A stretch of 64,000 nt of DNA from Marinibacterium profundimaris (lineage in GTDB: Bacteria; Pseudomonadota; Alphaproteobacteria; Rhodobacterales; Rhodobacteraceae). The stretch spans positions 62,001 through 126,000 of the forward strand of contig NZ_AQQR01000006.1 of NCBI RefSeq assembly GCF_002210095.1, given 5' to 3'. The position numbers were made by a program, and so were the translations under genes. Positions 1-9,523 of this stretch are shown here, piece by piece; position 1 is the first letter of the stretch, and each line of letters begins with the position of its first letter. The notes under the pieces are model-generated. The model did no database searches. It was not told where the DNA came from and saw nothing but the letters and a program-made list of their open reading frames with translations.

Positions 1-858
1 GTGATCGTGGGTGGTCATTCCAACACCTACCTGTCGAACACGGCCGACAACGCGGAAGGCCCGTACCCGACCATGGTGGGCGACACGGCGATCGTCTCGG
101 CCTATGCCTACGGCAAGTTCCTGGGCGAGCTGAACGTGGTCTTCGACGATGACGGCAAGGTCATCTCGGCCGAGGGCGAGCCGATCATCATGGACGCCGC
201 CGTGACCGAGGACGAGGCCACCGTGGCGCGCATCACCGAGCTGGCCGCGCCGCTGGAAGAGGTGCGGTCCAAGGTGGTGGCCGAGGCCGCGACCGAGATC
301 GTCGGCGCGCGCGAGGAATGCCGGGCGATGGAATGCCCCATGGGCAACCTGATCACCGACGCGATGCTGGCCCGCGTTGCCGACCAGGGCATCGACGTGG
401 CCATCGAGAACGGCGGCGGGATCCGTGCGTCGATCGACGCGGGCCCGGTGACCATGGGCGAGGTCCTGACCGTGCTGCCGTTCCAGAACACGCTGTCGAC
501 CTTCCAGGTTTCAGGCGCGGTGCTGAAAGAGGCGCTTGAGAACGGTCTGAGCCAGATCGAGGAAGGCGCCGGGCGCTTCCCGCAGGTCGCCGGCATGACC
601 TATGTCTTTGACGCCTCCGCCGAGCCGGGCAGCCGGATCGTCGAGGTCACCGTGGGCGGCGAGCCGCTGGACATGGAGAAAACCTATGGCGTGGTGTCCA
701 ACAACTACGTGCGCAACGGCGGCGACGGCTACGCGATGTTCAAGGATGCCGCGAATGCCTATGACTTCGGCCCCGACCTGGCCGATGTGACGGCCGAATA
801 CCTGGCCGAGAATTCGCCCTATACGCCCTACAAGGATGGCCGGATCTCGGCCAAGTGA
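1..858 (+). CDS. 5'-nucleotidase family protein, 3' part
   Basis: This is the C-terminal part of a periplasmic 5'-nucleotidase/UshA-type enzyme, which removes phosphate from nucleotides outside the cytoplasm. The window opens inside the gene, so the GTG at base 1 is an internal valine codon. Residues 4-9 read GGHSNT, the last metal-site motif of the metallophosphatase domain. The rest is the substrate-binding C-terminal domain, with NGGGIR at 137-142 and the NNY...NGGDGY adenine-stacking motif at 234-244. Most of the catalytic domain and the signal peptide lie upstream of the window. The protein ends normally in DGRISAK and is followed by a terminator-like hairpin. The family call is secure; the exact substrate is not. 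Confidence 0.93.
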   Translation: MIVGGHSNTYLSNTADNAEGPYPTMVGDTAIVSAYAYGKFLGELNVVFDDDGKVISAEGEPIIMDAAVTEDEATVARITELAAPLEEVRSKVVAEAATEIVGAREECRAMECPMGNLITDAMLARVADQGIDVAIENGGGIRASIDAGPVTMGEVLTVLPFQNTLSTFQVSGAVLKEALENGLSQIEEGAGRFPQVAGMTYVFDASAEPGSRIVEVTVGGEPLDMEKTYGVVSNNYVRNGGDGYAMFKDAANAYDFGPDLADVTAEYLAENSPYTPYKDGRISAK

Positions 859-901
859 TCCCGTTTCGCTGACCGGCCCCGGGCCGGCCGGCAGGATCTG
901 C

Positions 902-928
902 GGCGCGTCCCGGCGGGGCGCGCCGTTT
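902..928 (+). terminator. Terminator-like hairpin after the nucleotidase gene
   Basis: A 10-bp stem (GGCGCGTCCC pairing with GGGGCGCGCC, one G-U pair) with a 3-nt loop is followed by GTTTGCGTTT. It lies 43 nt after the stop codon and ahead of the next gene on the same strand. Confidence 0.55.
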
Positions 929-977
929 GCGTTTGCGGGTCTCGACCGGGCGGTACGGCGGGGATAGTCTGCGGCCC

Positions 978-1646
978 ATGTGTGGACGTTTTGCCGTGAC
1001 CCTGCCGCCGGACGCGATGGCGCAGCTCTTTGCCGCGCAGCCGGCCAATGACCTGCCGGATGTGCCGAATTACAACGTCTGCCCGACGGTGCAGGTGCAT
1101 GTCGTGCGCGGGGGCGAGACCGGGCGCGCCCTGGTGCCGATGCGCTGGGGCTTCCTGCCGCACTGGTACAAGTCCGAGACCGGCGGGCCGCTGCTGATCA
1201 ACGCCCGGGCCGAGACGATTGCCGAGAAGCCGGCGTTCAAGTCCGCCTGCCGCGACCGGCGCTGCATCGTGATCGCGACGGGGTTCTACGAATGGACCAA
1301 GGATGCCGATGGCAACCGGCTGCCGTGGTACATCTTTCGACAGGACGGTGAGCCCATCGCCTTTGCCGGGGTCTGGCAGGACTGGGGCAAGGACGAGGCA
1401 CGCCAGAGCACCTGCGCCATCGTGACCACCGGCGCCTCCGAGGTGATGTCGCGGATCCATCACCGGATGCCGCTGATCCTTGATCCCGACAGCTGGGCGC
1501 TGTGGCTGGGCGAGGAGGGCAAGGGCGCCGCGCGGCTTATGGCGCCGGGACGAGAGGATCTGCTGGACTTTTACCGGGTCGATCCGAAGGTGAATTCGAA
1601 CCGCGCCTCGGGGCCGGAGCTGATCGAGCCGTTCGAGGAGGAGTGA
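978..1646 (+). CDS. SRAP domain protein (HMCES/YedK family)
   Basis: This 222-residue protein belongs to the SRAP family, which bonds covalently to abasic sites in single-stranded DNA and shields them from error-prone repair. It begins MCGRF, so removal of Met exposes the reactive Cys2; this fixes the start at the ATG at 978 and not at an earlier in-frame codon. Other family motifs are NARAET (75-80), GFYEW (102-106, active-site Glu) and HHRMP (161-165, active-site His). Its length is normal for bacterial YedK. It is transcribed alone and convergently with the transglutaminase gene at 1748-2623. Confidence 0.94.
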   Translation: MCGRFAVTLPPDAMAQLFAAQPANDLPDVPNYNVCPTVQVHVVRGGETGRALVPMRWGFLPHWYKSETGGPLLINARAETIAEKPAFKSACRDRRCIVIATGFYEWTKDADGNRLPWYIFRQDGEPIAFAGVWQDWGKDEARQSTCAIVTTGASEVMSRIHHRMPLILDPDSWALWLGEEGKGAARLMAPGREDLLDFYRVDPKVNSNRASGPELIEPFEEE

Positions 1647-1690
1647 GGGCAGGGCGCCGGTTGGCTCGAGGTTTTCGACCGGGGTCTGAG

Positions 1691-1715
1691 CAAGAAAATT
1701 CGTCGAATTTTCTTG
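1691..1715. repeat. Palindrome of the AAAATTCG-T-CGAATTTT family, copy 1
   Basis: Perfect inverted repeat with 12-bp arms (CAAGAAAATTCG and its complement) around a single T. It sits between the convergent ends of the SRAP and transglutaminase genes. The same core recurs at 29443-29465. A bidirectional terminator or a dispersed repeat would both fit. Confidence 0.8.
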
Positions 1716-1747
1716 GACCCGCGCGATGCGGACAGGGACACCCCCCC

Positions 1748-2623
1748 TCAGACCACCGGCACCACGTCCACGCTGTGGCTTGTCGCGTGCAGGCCCGCGG
1801 TCCGCAGCGACCCCTTCACCGGCGCCACGTCGGCGTAGTCCCGGCCCATCGCGACGGTGATGTGATCCTCGCCCACGCGCATGTCATTGGTCGGGTCCAT
1901 CTCGACCCATCCCATCTCGGACCCGCACCAGGCGCGGATCCAGGCATGCATCGCATCCGCCCCGTCCAGCCGCGCCTCGCCCTCGGGCGGCTCGGTCCGC
2001 AGGAAGCCCGAGACGTAGCCCGCCGGGATCCCGACCTCGCGCAGGGCGGTGATCATGATGTGGCTGATGTCCTGGCAGACCCCGCGGCGTGCGAGGAAGG
2101 CCTCCTCGGCCGAGGTGGTCACATCGGTCGCCGTGGGATCGAAGGCGATCTCGCTGTGCAGCGCGCGCGACATCCGGGCGACGGTTTCAAGCACCGGCAG
2201 GCCCGGTTCCAGCTGATCGCGGGCAAAGGCGGCGATCTCGGGGCTGTGGCGCACGCGCGAAGAGCGGCCCAGGAAGTGATGCGGCGATTGCGGCACGATG
2301 GAATGGGTGTCCGCCAGTTCGCGCGCCAGCATGTCCAGCGGGCAGGAGAGATCGAAGGCGCCGGGTTCGAAATTGCGATCGACCCGCCCGGCAAAGCGGA
2401 AGGCATATTCGCTGAGCTGCCCGTCATAGGCGACTTCGGTCCGCGCATTACCGAAGAAGTCCTCGCCGTCCTGGCGGAAATCCGGCTCGGGATCGATCGC
2501 CACCCGGCCCGAGACCAGCCGCTGATCGGGGCCCGACAGCGGCTGCATCCGCAGCACCGTGCGGTTGGCGGCGGCCGGGCTCTGGTAGCTGTAGCGGATC
2601 GTCAGGCGGATGTCGTAGAGCAT
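1748..2623 (-). CDS. Transglutaminase-like cysteine peptidase
   Basis: This 291-residue protein has the bacterial transglutaminase-like N-terminal beta domain (about 1-80) followed by the papain-like core. The catalytic triad is visible as Cys183 (GVCQDISH), His226 (DAMHAWIRAW) and Asp243 (MDPTNDMR). Members of this family usually hydrolyse or rearrange amide bonds. I chose the ATG at 2623, which lies 8 nt after the stop of the upstream ATP-grasp gene, over a TTG twelve bases earlier that would overlap that stop. It is the last gene of the cluster with the ATP-grasp/alpha-E and DUF2126 genes. By family context (amidoligase/ATP-grasp systems described by Iyer and Aravind) it probably cleaves or remodels the peptide those enzymes make. 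The substrate is unknown. Confidence 0.88.
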   Translation of the reverse strand: MLYDIRLTIRYSYQSPAAANRTVLRMQPLSGPDQRLVSGRVAIDPEPDFRQDGEDFFGNARTEVAYDGQLSEYAFRFAGRVDRNFEPGAFDLSCPLDMLARELADTHSIVPQSPHHFLGRSSRVRHSPEIAAFARDQLEPGLPVLETVARMSRALHSEIAFDPTATDVTTSAEEAFLARRGVCQDISHIMITALREVGIPAGYVSGFLRTEPPEGEARLDGADAMHAWIRAWCGSEMGWVEMDPTNDMRVGEDHITVAMGRDYADVAPVKGSLRTAGLHATSHSVDVVPVV

Positions 2624-2631
2624 CGCGGGCC

Positions 2632-5178
2632 TCAATCGAAGTAAAGCTGGCCGAGCGCGTCCGAGATCCGCCGCATCTGCTTGCCGATGGCAAGGAATTC
2701 GGAGCGGGTCATGGTCTCGGGCGTGGCGACGGCCAGCCGGGTTTCAAGCTTCAGGATCAGCCGGTCGGCATCGGTCATCGGCCCGTCGCGGCGGCGCAGC
2801 TGGGCTTCCTGCTCGCTCAGCTGCGAGAGCTGGAACATCACCGAGCGCGGGTTGTCGGTATCCAGCGCCAGCAGGTCGACGGCGGTGTTGCGCGTCACGT
2901 CGACCGAGTAGCGGCGGCGGTGGGTCATGACGCTGTCGCCAATCTCGATGGCGAGGTCATAGCTACCTGGGGGCGCGTCGGGATCGGAGAATTCCGTCAG
3001 CAGGGTCGTCATCAGCTCGGCCCGTTCCAGCGCCCGGCCCATGGTCAGGAACCGCCAGCCGGCAAAGCGGAACATGTTGTCGTAGACAAGGCCGGTGAAG
3101 CCGGCGAGCTGGCGCAGCAGCTGGCTGAGCTGGCGGCTGGCATCGACCTCGGAGGCCGTGGTCTCGTGGCTGCCGGGTGTGGGGGGGCCGCTGACCGGGG
3201 CCGGGGCCGGGTCGGTTGGGGCCAAGTCGGCAGGGTCAATGTCGGCCGGGTCGATGTCGGTCTGGCCCGGGACGGTCGGGGTGGCGCGGTCCGCCATCTG
3301 CTCGGCCTCGGCGCTCAGCGCGCGCGCCGTCTCGGCCAGCTCGTCCAGCGCGGTCCAGCCATCGGTCGAGAACCGGTCGCGCACCTTGGTGGCGCAGTTG
3401 CGGGCCTGGTCGAAGAGGTTGATCAGGCTGTCGGGGATCGCCGGTTCCAGCGGATGGCCCAGCGACAGGATGAAGGGTTCGAGCTTTTGCAGCAGCGGCG
3501 TGGCCACGGGCCCGGCCTCGGTCCGGCGCAGGTGGTAGGCGCGCAGGGTGCGCAGCGCGAAATCGGCGCGTTCCACGTAGCGGCCAAGCCAGAAGAGGTT
3601 GTCCGCGGCGCGCGCCGGCAGCCGCCCGGGCAGGCGCCGCACGAAAGGCCCGTCGTCGGATCCGGCGAGGGTGGTCTCGCGGTCCACCTCGGTTTCGGAC
3701 ACGACCCAGACATCGGCGACCGATCCGCCGTCCTGCATCGCCAGCGCGGTCGGATCATCCGTCCGGCCGATGCGGGCATAGCCGCCGGGCATCACCGTCC
3801 AGCCGGTCTTTGTCCGCGCGGCAAAGACCCGCACGATCACCGGGCGCGGCACCAGCTGGCCGTCGATCATCGCCGGCGTGGTCGACAGCGTCACCGCCTC
3901 CTGGCCCACAAGCGTGCTGCCCTCGGCCTCCAGCCAGTCGCCGATCGGCACCTGCGCGGCGGTGCGGAACTTGCCGCCCAGCGCGGTGGAGGCGTCGATG
4001 TCGAAGGGCAGCTTGGTCGACAGCGCCGGTCCGATCATCATGCGTTCCAGGTTCTGGCGCACGTATTGACGTTCAGAGGCCTGCCCGCACCACCAGGTGG
4101 CGATGTTGGGCAGCTTCAGCTCTTGGCCCGTCAGCTCGCGGCAGATGCGCGGCAGGAAGGCCATCAGCGCCCGCGCCTCCAGCACGCCGGAGCCCAGGCA
4201 ATTCATCATCGTCACGTTGCGGCTGCGCAGGGCGCTGACCATGCCCGGCGTGCCAAGGGCGCTGTCCTCGTCCAGCTCCAGCGGATCGGCAAAGCGGCTG
4301 TCGAGCCGGCGCCACAGGACCGAAACCGGTTCCAGCCCGTTGACGGTGCGCACCATCAGCCTGCCATCGACGACCTTCAGGTCCTCGCATTCCAGAAGCA
4401 TGACGCCGAGGTAGCGCGCGATATAGGAATGTTCGAAATAGGTGTCGGTGTTCTGGCCCGGGGTCAGGATCGCCACCCGCCCCTCCGGATCGCGGCGCTG
4501 GTCATAAAGCGACGACCGGAACTGCCGGAAAAAGCCCGCCAGCCGTTCGATATGGGCGCGCGCGTAGAAATCCGGGAAGACCCGGGCCGTGGCCATGCGG
4601 TTTTCCAGCGCGAAACCCGCGCCCGAGGGTGCCTGCGTCCGGTCGCCCAGCACGAACCAGCTGCCATCCGGAGAGCGTCCGAGCTCGAACGCGAGGAAGT
4701 GCAGGAAATGATCCGATTGCGGCTTCAGCCCGACGATGGGGCGCAGCCATTCGGGGTTCTGCGCCACCAGCGAGGCGGGGATCGCGCCGGATTTCACCAG
4801 GTTCGCATCGCCGTAGAGATCGGCCATGACCCGTTCCAGCAGGTCGGCGCGCTGGGCGATGCCCTCGGCCAGATCGGTCCATTCGTCCTGGGCGATGACC
4901 ACCGGGAAATGGCTGAGCGGCCAGGCGCGTTCGGTCGATCCGCTGTCGGAATATTGCCGGTAATAGACACCGGCGTCGCGCAGGTACTGGTCGCCGCGGG
5001 CAAACCGCTGGGCCAGCGCCTCGGGCGAGAGGCGGGTCGCATGTTCGATCAGGGGCCGCCACACGGGACGCAGGGAGCCATCGGGCTTGAGAAGCTCGTC
5101 CGCCACGCCGTCCGGCGGGTCATAGCCCTCGACGAGGGCCGGAATGCGGCTGCGGTCGTCCGACCGCCACTTTCTCAC
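2632..5178 (-). CDS. Circularly permuted ATP-grasp / alpha-E fusion protein
   Basis: An 848-residue fusion. Residues 1 to about 480 are a circularly permuted ATP-grasp domain (DUF404/DUF407 type), with conserved stretches such as LGDRTQAPSGAGFALENR and ILTPG. From about residue 515 an all-helical alpha-E domain (DUF403 type) begins at ARAADNLFWLGRYVERA. The two domains are joined by a Pro/Asp-rich insertion (around 640-680, DPADIDPADLAPTDPAP) lying inside the helical half. In many bacteria these are separate genes. ATP-grasp enzymes activate a carboxylate and couple it to an amine, so this is a predicted peptide or amide ligase. The start codon is GTG. It lies between the DUF2126 gene (292 nt upstream) and the small transglutaminase (8 nt downstream). 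The product is unknown. Confidence 0.9.
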   Translation of the reverse strand: MRKWRSDDRSRIPALVEGYDPPDGVADELLKPDGSLRPVWRPLIEHATRLSPEALAQRFARGDQYLRDAGVYYRQYSDSGSTERAWPLSHFPVVIAQDEWTDLAEGIAQRADLLERVMADLYGDANLVKSGAIPASLVAQNPEWLRPIVGLKPQSDHFLHFLAFELGRSPDGSWFVLGDRTQAPSGAGFALENRMATARVFPDFYARAHIERLAGFFRQFRSSLYDQRRDPEGRVAILTPGQNTDTYFEHSYIARYLGVMLLECEDLKVVDGRLMVRTVNGLEPVSVLWRRLDSRFADPLELDEDSALGTPGMVSALRSRNVTMMNCLGSGVLEARALMAFLPRICRELTGQELKLPNIATWWCGQASERQYVRQNLERMMIGPALSTKLPFDIDASTALGGKFRTAAQVPIGDWLEAEGSTLVGQEAVTLSTTPAMIDGQLVPRPVIVRVFAARTKTGWTVMPGGYARIGRTDDPTALAMQDGGSVADVWVVSETEVDRETTLAGSDDGPFVRRLPGRLPARAADNLFWLGRYVERADFALRTLRAYHLRRTEAGPVATPLLQKLEPFILSLGHPLEPAIPDSLINLFDQARNCATKVRDRFSTDGWTALDELAETARALSAEAEQMADRATPTVPGQTDIDPADIDPADLAPTDPAPAPVSGPPTPGSHETTASEVDASRQLSQLLRQLAGFTGLVYDNMFRFAGWRFLTMGRALERAELMTTLLTEFSDPDAPPGSYDLAIEIGDSVMTHRRRYSVDVTRNTAVDLLALDTDNPRSVMFQLSQLSEQEAQLRRRDGPMTDADRLILKLETRLAVATPETMTRSEFLAIGKQMRRISDALGQLYFD

Positions 5179-5421
5179 CTTCGAATTCCCCGTTCACCTG
5201 CGTGTTGGAAACCCTGCGCGCAGCCCGCCCCTGCTTTGGGCGCGGCCCGGCACCGGTTCCATTGTAGTCCCAGTTCCATGACCAGTCCGTCAACCGGTCT
5301 GACGGCCCCCCTGACCGTCCATCGCGGCCCGCACGCGGGCGCGCCCGCCAGAGCCCGATCCCCTATCCGATCCCTGCGTCACCCTGCAAGCCTGAGACGC
5401 GCATCCGGGTGACATCCGTCA

Positions 5422-5463
5422 GGCCCCGGCCCCGGCCCCGGCACCAAGGCCAAGGCCAAGGCC
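5422..5463. repeat. Two adjacent hexamer microrepeats
   Basis: GGCCCC is repeated three times (5422-5439), then AAGGCC three times (5446-5463). On the minus strand the array starts 7 nt beyond the stop codon of the DUF2126 gene. Such a tract can vary in length by slippage and may also fold. Confidence 0.75.
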
Positions 5464-5470
5464 GGGAAGA

Positions 5471-8400
5471 TTACAGCCCCGGTGCGCGGCGCAAATCCAG
5501 TGTCATCGGGAAATCGGGATGGGTGCGTTCCACCGCCGGCCAGTAGCTGCCGGGCGTGTGGCCGAATTTCTCGAACCGGGCCAGCCGGCGCGCGTCGGCC
5601 TCGTTGGTGTTGATCGGGAAGGTGTCGTAGTTGCGCCCGCCGGGATGCGCCACGTGGTAGGTGCAGCCACCAAGCGACCGTCCGGTCCAGGTGTCGAAGA
5701 TGTCGAAGACCAGCGGCGCGTTCACCGGCAGCACCGGGTGCAGCGATTCGGCCGGCTGCCACGCCTTGAAGCGGACGCCGCCGATGGACACACCGCTGCG
5801 TCCCGTCGCGGTCAGCGGCACGGCGCGCTGGTTGCAGGCGACGATATAGCGGTCGGGATCGTTGGATGTCAGCTGCACCTGCATCCGCTCGACCGAGCTG
5901 TCGGTGTAGCGCACGGTGCCGCCGATGGCGCCGCGTTCGCCCATCACGTGCCAGGGCTCCAGCGCCTGGCGAACCTCGAGGTGCACGCCGTCGTATTCGA
6001 CCTCGCCGGCGAAGGGGAAGCGGAACTCGGTCTGGGCCTCGTACCATTCGGGGCGCAGGTCGAAGCCGTGCTCGGACAGGTCGCGGAGCACGTCCATGAA
6101 ATCTTCCCAGACAAAATGCGGCAGCATGAACCGGTCATGCAGCGCCGTGCCCCAGCGCACCGGCTTGCCCTTGATCGGGTTCAGCCAGAACCGCGCCAGA
6201 AGCGCGCGGATCAGCACCTGCTGGGCAAGGCTCATCTTGGCGTCGGGCGGCATCTCGAAGCCGCGGAATTCGACAAGGCCGAGCCGGCCGGTGGGCCCGT
6301 CGGGCGAATAGAGCTTGTCGATGCAGATCTCGGCCCGGTGGGTGTTGCCGGTGACGTCGATCAGGATGTTGCGCAAGAGCCGGTCCACCAGCCAGGGCTG
6401 GGGCGGCTGGCCCTCGTGCGGGGCGGGGATCTGGGACAGCGCGATTTCCAGCTCGTAGAGCGTGTCGTGCCGGGCCTCGTCGATCCGCGGCGCCTGGGAG
6501 GTCGGGCCGATGAAGGTGCCCGAGAACAGGTAGCTGAGCGACGGGTGCCGCAGCCAGTGCAGGATCAGCGAGCGCAAGAGGTCGGGCCGGCGCAGGAAGG
6601 GGCTGTCGTTCGGGGTTTCGCCGCCCACCACGACGTGGTTGCCGCCGCCCGTGCCGGTGTGCTTGCCGTCGATCATGAACTTGTCGGCGCCCAGGCGGGT
6701 CTGGCGGGCCTCCTCGTAGACGGCGTTGGTGATCTCGACGCACTCTTCCCAGGAGGTGGCGGGGTGGATGTTGACCTCGATCACGCCCGGGTCGGGTGCA
6801 ACCTTGATGACGTTGAGCCGGGGATCGTGGGGCGGGGTGTAGCCCTCGACATGGACGGGCAGGTCCAGCGCCTTGGCGGTGGCCTCGACCCGGGCCAGAA
6901 GCTCCAGGTAATCCTCGAGCGCCTCGACCGGGGGCATGAAGACACAGAGCCTGCCGTCGCGGGGTTCGACCGCGATTGCGGTGCGCACGGCGCCGCCGTC
7001 GGGATCGCCGGCATCTTCGGGCATCAGGCGCTGGCGGTTCATCTCCTGCCGTTCGCCCAGGTCCTGGCCCGCCTCAGAGGGCTGCGCGCGGCCTTCGGTG
7101 ACCTCGGGCAGGGTCTCGGCCTCTTCCTTCGCGATCCGTTCCAGAGTCTTCAGGATATCGGCCTTCTGCTTTTCGACCTCGCTCAGGTAGTCGGGCAGGT
7201 CCTCGCGCTCGACCGTGGGGTCGGTCGGGTAGGTGTAGGGATAGGCGTTGGGCGGGATATAGGGCAGCGAGCCCAGCGGCAGGCGGAAGCCCACGGGGCT
7301 GTCGCCGGGGATCAGGTAGAGATGCCCGCGCCGGGGGCGCCAGAGTTCGGAGCGCCAGCGTTCGGTCTTCGCCTTCGACTGCCAGCGCTGGATCGGCAGG
7401 ACGAACCCGGCCGGATCGCCCAGGCCGCGGGCGAAGACGCGGGCAATGCGGGCGCGCGCCTCGGGGTCCTTCAGCTTGGGATCGTCGGGGGTGACATTGG
7501 GCGGCAGTTCGGCCTCTTTCAGGATCCATTCGACGGGATCCTCGTAGGCCGGCTGCACGTAGTCGGGATCAAGTCCGAGCTGATCGGCGAAGGTCTTGAG
7601 GAAGAGGCCGCTTTTCTCGGGCGTGACACTGGTCTTGCTGTCCTCCAGCGCGACCATGTCGGCGTCCTTCCAGATCGGCACGCCATCGCGTCGCCAGTAG
7701 AGAGAGAAGGTCCAGCGCGGCAGCGTTTCGCCCGGGTACCACTTGCCCTGACCGTAATGCAGCATGCCGCCGGGGGCAAAACGGTCGCGCAGGCGGCGGA
7801 TCAGCTGATCGGCGAGGCCGCGTTTCATCGGCCCGACGGCGGCGGTGTTCCATTCCTCGCTCTGGAAATCGTCGATCGACACGAAGGTGGGCTCGCCGCC
7901 CATGGTCAGGCGCATGTCCTGATCCTTCATCACGGCGTCGACCTTGCGTCCCAAAGCGTCCAGCGCCTGCCAGCTCTCTTCCGAGAACGGCTTGGTGATG
8001 CGCGGATGTTCGGCGACGCGGGTCACCTCCATCTCGAATTCGAACTCGGTCTCGGTGTCCTTGTGGCCCGAATAGCCCCCGACGATAGGGGCCGCGTTGC
8101 GGTAATGCGGGGTGGCGGCCAGCGGGATGTGGCTTTCGCCGGTCAGCAGGCCCGAGGTGGGATCGAGCCCGATCCAGCCGGCGCCGGGCAGGTAGACCTC
8201 GCACCAGGCGTGCAGGTCGGTGAAATCGTGATCGGTGCCCGAGGGTCCGTCGAGCGCCTGCAGGTCCGGCTTCAACTGGATCAGGTAGCCCGAGACGAAG
8301 CGGGCGGCGAAGCCCAGGGACCGCAGGATCTGCACCAGCAGCCACGACGTGTCGCGGCAGGAGCCCTTGCCTATGGTCAGCGTCTCGTCCGGGGTCTGCA

Positions 8401-8896
8401 CCCCGGGCTCCATGCGGACGATGTAGTCGATGTGCTGCTCGAGCTTGCGGTTGACCTCGACCAGGAAGTCGATGGTCTTTTCCTTCTTGCGCGGGATCGT
8501 CTTGAGGTAGGCGTCCAGCGCCGGGCCGGTTTCCTCGGGCGTGCGGTAGATCGACAGGTCGGTGCCCAGGTCCTCGGGGTAGTCGAAGGGCCAGAATTCG
8601 GCGGTGTCCTCGATGAAGAAGTCGAACGGGTTCCAGACCGTCATGTCGGCGACGAGGTCGACCTCGATCTTGAACTCGCGCACCGGCTCGGGAAAGACGA
8701 AGCGGGCCAGCCAGTTGCCGTAGGGATCCTGCTGGTGGTTCACGAAATGGGTGCCCGGGCTGACGCGCAGGGCATGCGAGATCACGCGAGTCCGGTTGTG
8801 CGGCGCCGGGCGCAGGCGGATGATCTGCGGAGAGAGGGTGACCGGGCGGTCGTACTTGTAATGAGTGACGTGCCGGATGCTTGCCTTGATCGCCAT
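5471..8896 (-). CDS. Transglutaminase-like / DUF2126 putative amidoligase
   Basis: A protein of 1,141 residues with two parts. The first 280 or so are a transglutaminase-like domain: N-terminal beta region, then Cys180 ([10 protein letters not shown]), His229 (DLHAWCEVY) and Asp245 (GLDPTSG). The remaining 830 residues are DUF2126, a predicted amidoligase with a glutamine-synthetase-like fold, containing [27 protein letters not shown] and the [16 protein letters not shown] stretch. I start it at the ATG at 8896 ([18 protein letters not shown]), where family members begin. It leads the cluster with the ATP-grasp/alpha-E and transglutaminase genes. It likely makes or trims an unusual peptide linkage in the cytoplasm; no signal peptide is visible. 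The reaction is not established. Confidence 0.9.
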   Translation of the reverse strand: MAIKASIRHVTHYKYDRPVTLSPQIIRLRPAPHNRTRVISHALRVSPGTHFVNHQQDPYGNWLARFVFPEPVREFKIEVDLVADMTVWNPFDFFIEDTAEFWPFDYPEDLGTDLSIYRTPEETGPALDAYLKTIPRKKEKTIDFLVEVNRKLEQHIDYIVRMEPGVQTPDETLTIGKGSCRDTSWLLVQILRSLGFAARFVSGYLIQLKPDLQALDGPSGTDHDFTDLHAWCEVYLPGAGWIGLDPTSGLLTGESHIPLAATPHYRNAAPIVGGYSGHKDTETEFEFEMEVTRVAEHPRITKPFSEESWQALDALGRKVDAVMKDQDMRLTMGGEPTFVSIDDFQSEEWNTAAVGPMKRGLADQLIRRLRDRFAPGGMLHYGQGKWYPGETLPRWTFSLYWRRDGVPIWKDADMVALEDSKTSVTPEKSGLFLKTFADQLGLDPDYVQPAYEDPVEWILKEAELPPNVTPDDPKLKDPEARARIARVFARGLGDPAGFVLPIQRWQSKAKTERWRSELWRPRRGHLYLIPGDSPVGFRLPLGSLPYIPPNAYPYTYPTDPTVEREDLPDYLSEVEKQKADILKTLERIAKEEAETLPEVTEGRAQPSEAGQDLGERQEMNRQRLMPEDAGDPDGGAVRTAIAVEPRDGRLCVFMPPVEALEDYLELLARVEATAKALDLPVHVEGYTPPHDPRLNVIKVAPDPGVIEVNIHPATSWEECVEITNAVYEEARQTRLGADKFMIDGKHTGTGGGNHVVVGGETPNDSPFLRRPDLLRSLILHWLRHPSLSYLFSGTFIGPTSQAPRIDEARHDTLYELEIALSQIPAPHEGQPPQPWLVDRLLRNILIDVTGNTHRAEICIDKLYSPDGPTGRLGLVEFRGFEMPPDAKMSLAQQVLIRALLARFWLNPIKGKPVRWGTALHDRFMLPHFVWEDFMDVLRDLSEHGFDLRPEWYEAQTEFRFPFAGEVEYDGVHLEVRQALEPWHVMGERGAIGGTVRYTDSSVERMQVQLTSNDPDRYIVACNQRAVPLTATGRSGVSIGGVRFKAWQPAESLHPVLPVNAPLVFDIFDTWTGRSLGGCTYHVAHPGGRNYDTFPINTNEADARRLARFEKFGHTPGSYWPAVERTHPDFPMTLDLRRAPGL

Positions 8897-9434
8897 GTCA
8901 GCGCCCTGTCCTTGGTGTTTGGAACGGTCGTCTCTCACCTGAGGCGAGGGCGGCCGACTTGTAAACCCTGCGTTTGGAGAAGCCGGGGCGCTGTGCCACG
9001 GATCCCGCAGCCTGCCTACGGCTTGGTCGTGCGGTGTCCGGCGGGGTGCCGGTGGGCGTCGATGGGCATGGCCGCCACCGGGGGCTCCCGCCCGCTGCGC
9101 CCCGATCTGCGATCGGACCCCGGCGGTTGGGCCCGGCCCTGCGCCGTGCCGGCGCAGGGCGGTGGCGCCCCGGTGCAGGGAGCCGCCCCATGATCCCGCG
9201 CCGACCGCCGCGCGCCCCGCAGGGGCGCGCGGCCGGGCCCAACGCCCGGTCTCGTCCGGCGAAGCCGGGCGGGGGCGCGGGGGCGGGAGGACGCGACCCG
9301 CCGTTCAAGGGTCTACGAGCGGGCCCTTGCCGGGACCGCGCCGGCGATGTTCGACAGTCGGGGCGCGGACGGGACGGTGCCGGCGCCCGGCTGGCGCCTT
9401 CGCCGGTGGCGTCACGGCTGGGCGGAACGACATT

Positions 9435-9446
9435 TGTCACACGACA
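9435..9446. promoter_or_regulatory. Inverted-repeat motif TGTCACACGACA
   Basis: This 12-mer matches 11 of 12 bases of TGTCACATGACA at 11497-11508. The two copies lie on either side of the Crp/Fnr-type regulator and pyridoxal kinase genes. Its use as an operator is my inference. Confidence 0.3.
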
Positions 9447-9452
9447 TAACAA

Positions 9453-9475
9453 GGGGCGCCCCCGAAGGCGCGCCC
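9453..9475 (-). terminator. Possible terminator of the Crp-type regulator gene
   Basis: Read on the minus strand, GGGCGCGCC, a short TTCGGG loop and GGCGCCC form a bulged hairpin followed by CTTGTTATG. It lies about 50 nt past the stop codon of the regulator. Confidence 0.4.
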
Positions 9476-9523
9476 GAGGTATCGTTCAGCGGGTGGCGGC
9501 GGGCCTGCCGGCCGACCAGGACC

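Larger units (their letters stand above)
8897..9523. other. Long GC-rich gap between the DUF2126 gene and the Crp-type regulator
   Basis: This 627-nt stretch has only antisense or shadow reading frames. It should hold the promoter of the DUF2126 cluster (right to left from 8896) and the 3' end of the regulator transcript. Apart from the TGTCA-type motif at 9435 and a hairpin at 9453, I see no recognisable gene or RNA. Confidence 0.6.

Noticed and set aside
2920-5412. An 830-codon plus-strand frame opposite the ATP-grasp fusion
   Set aside because: Same reasoning: it mirrors a real coding sequence and has no domain or ribosome site.
5519-9193. A 1,224-codon open frame on the plus strand opposite the DUF2126 gene
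   Set aside because: It is antisense to a gene with clear catalytic motifs, has strongly biased Gly/Arg/Val/Asp composition typical of GC-rich shadow frames, and shows no family motif.
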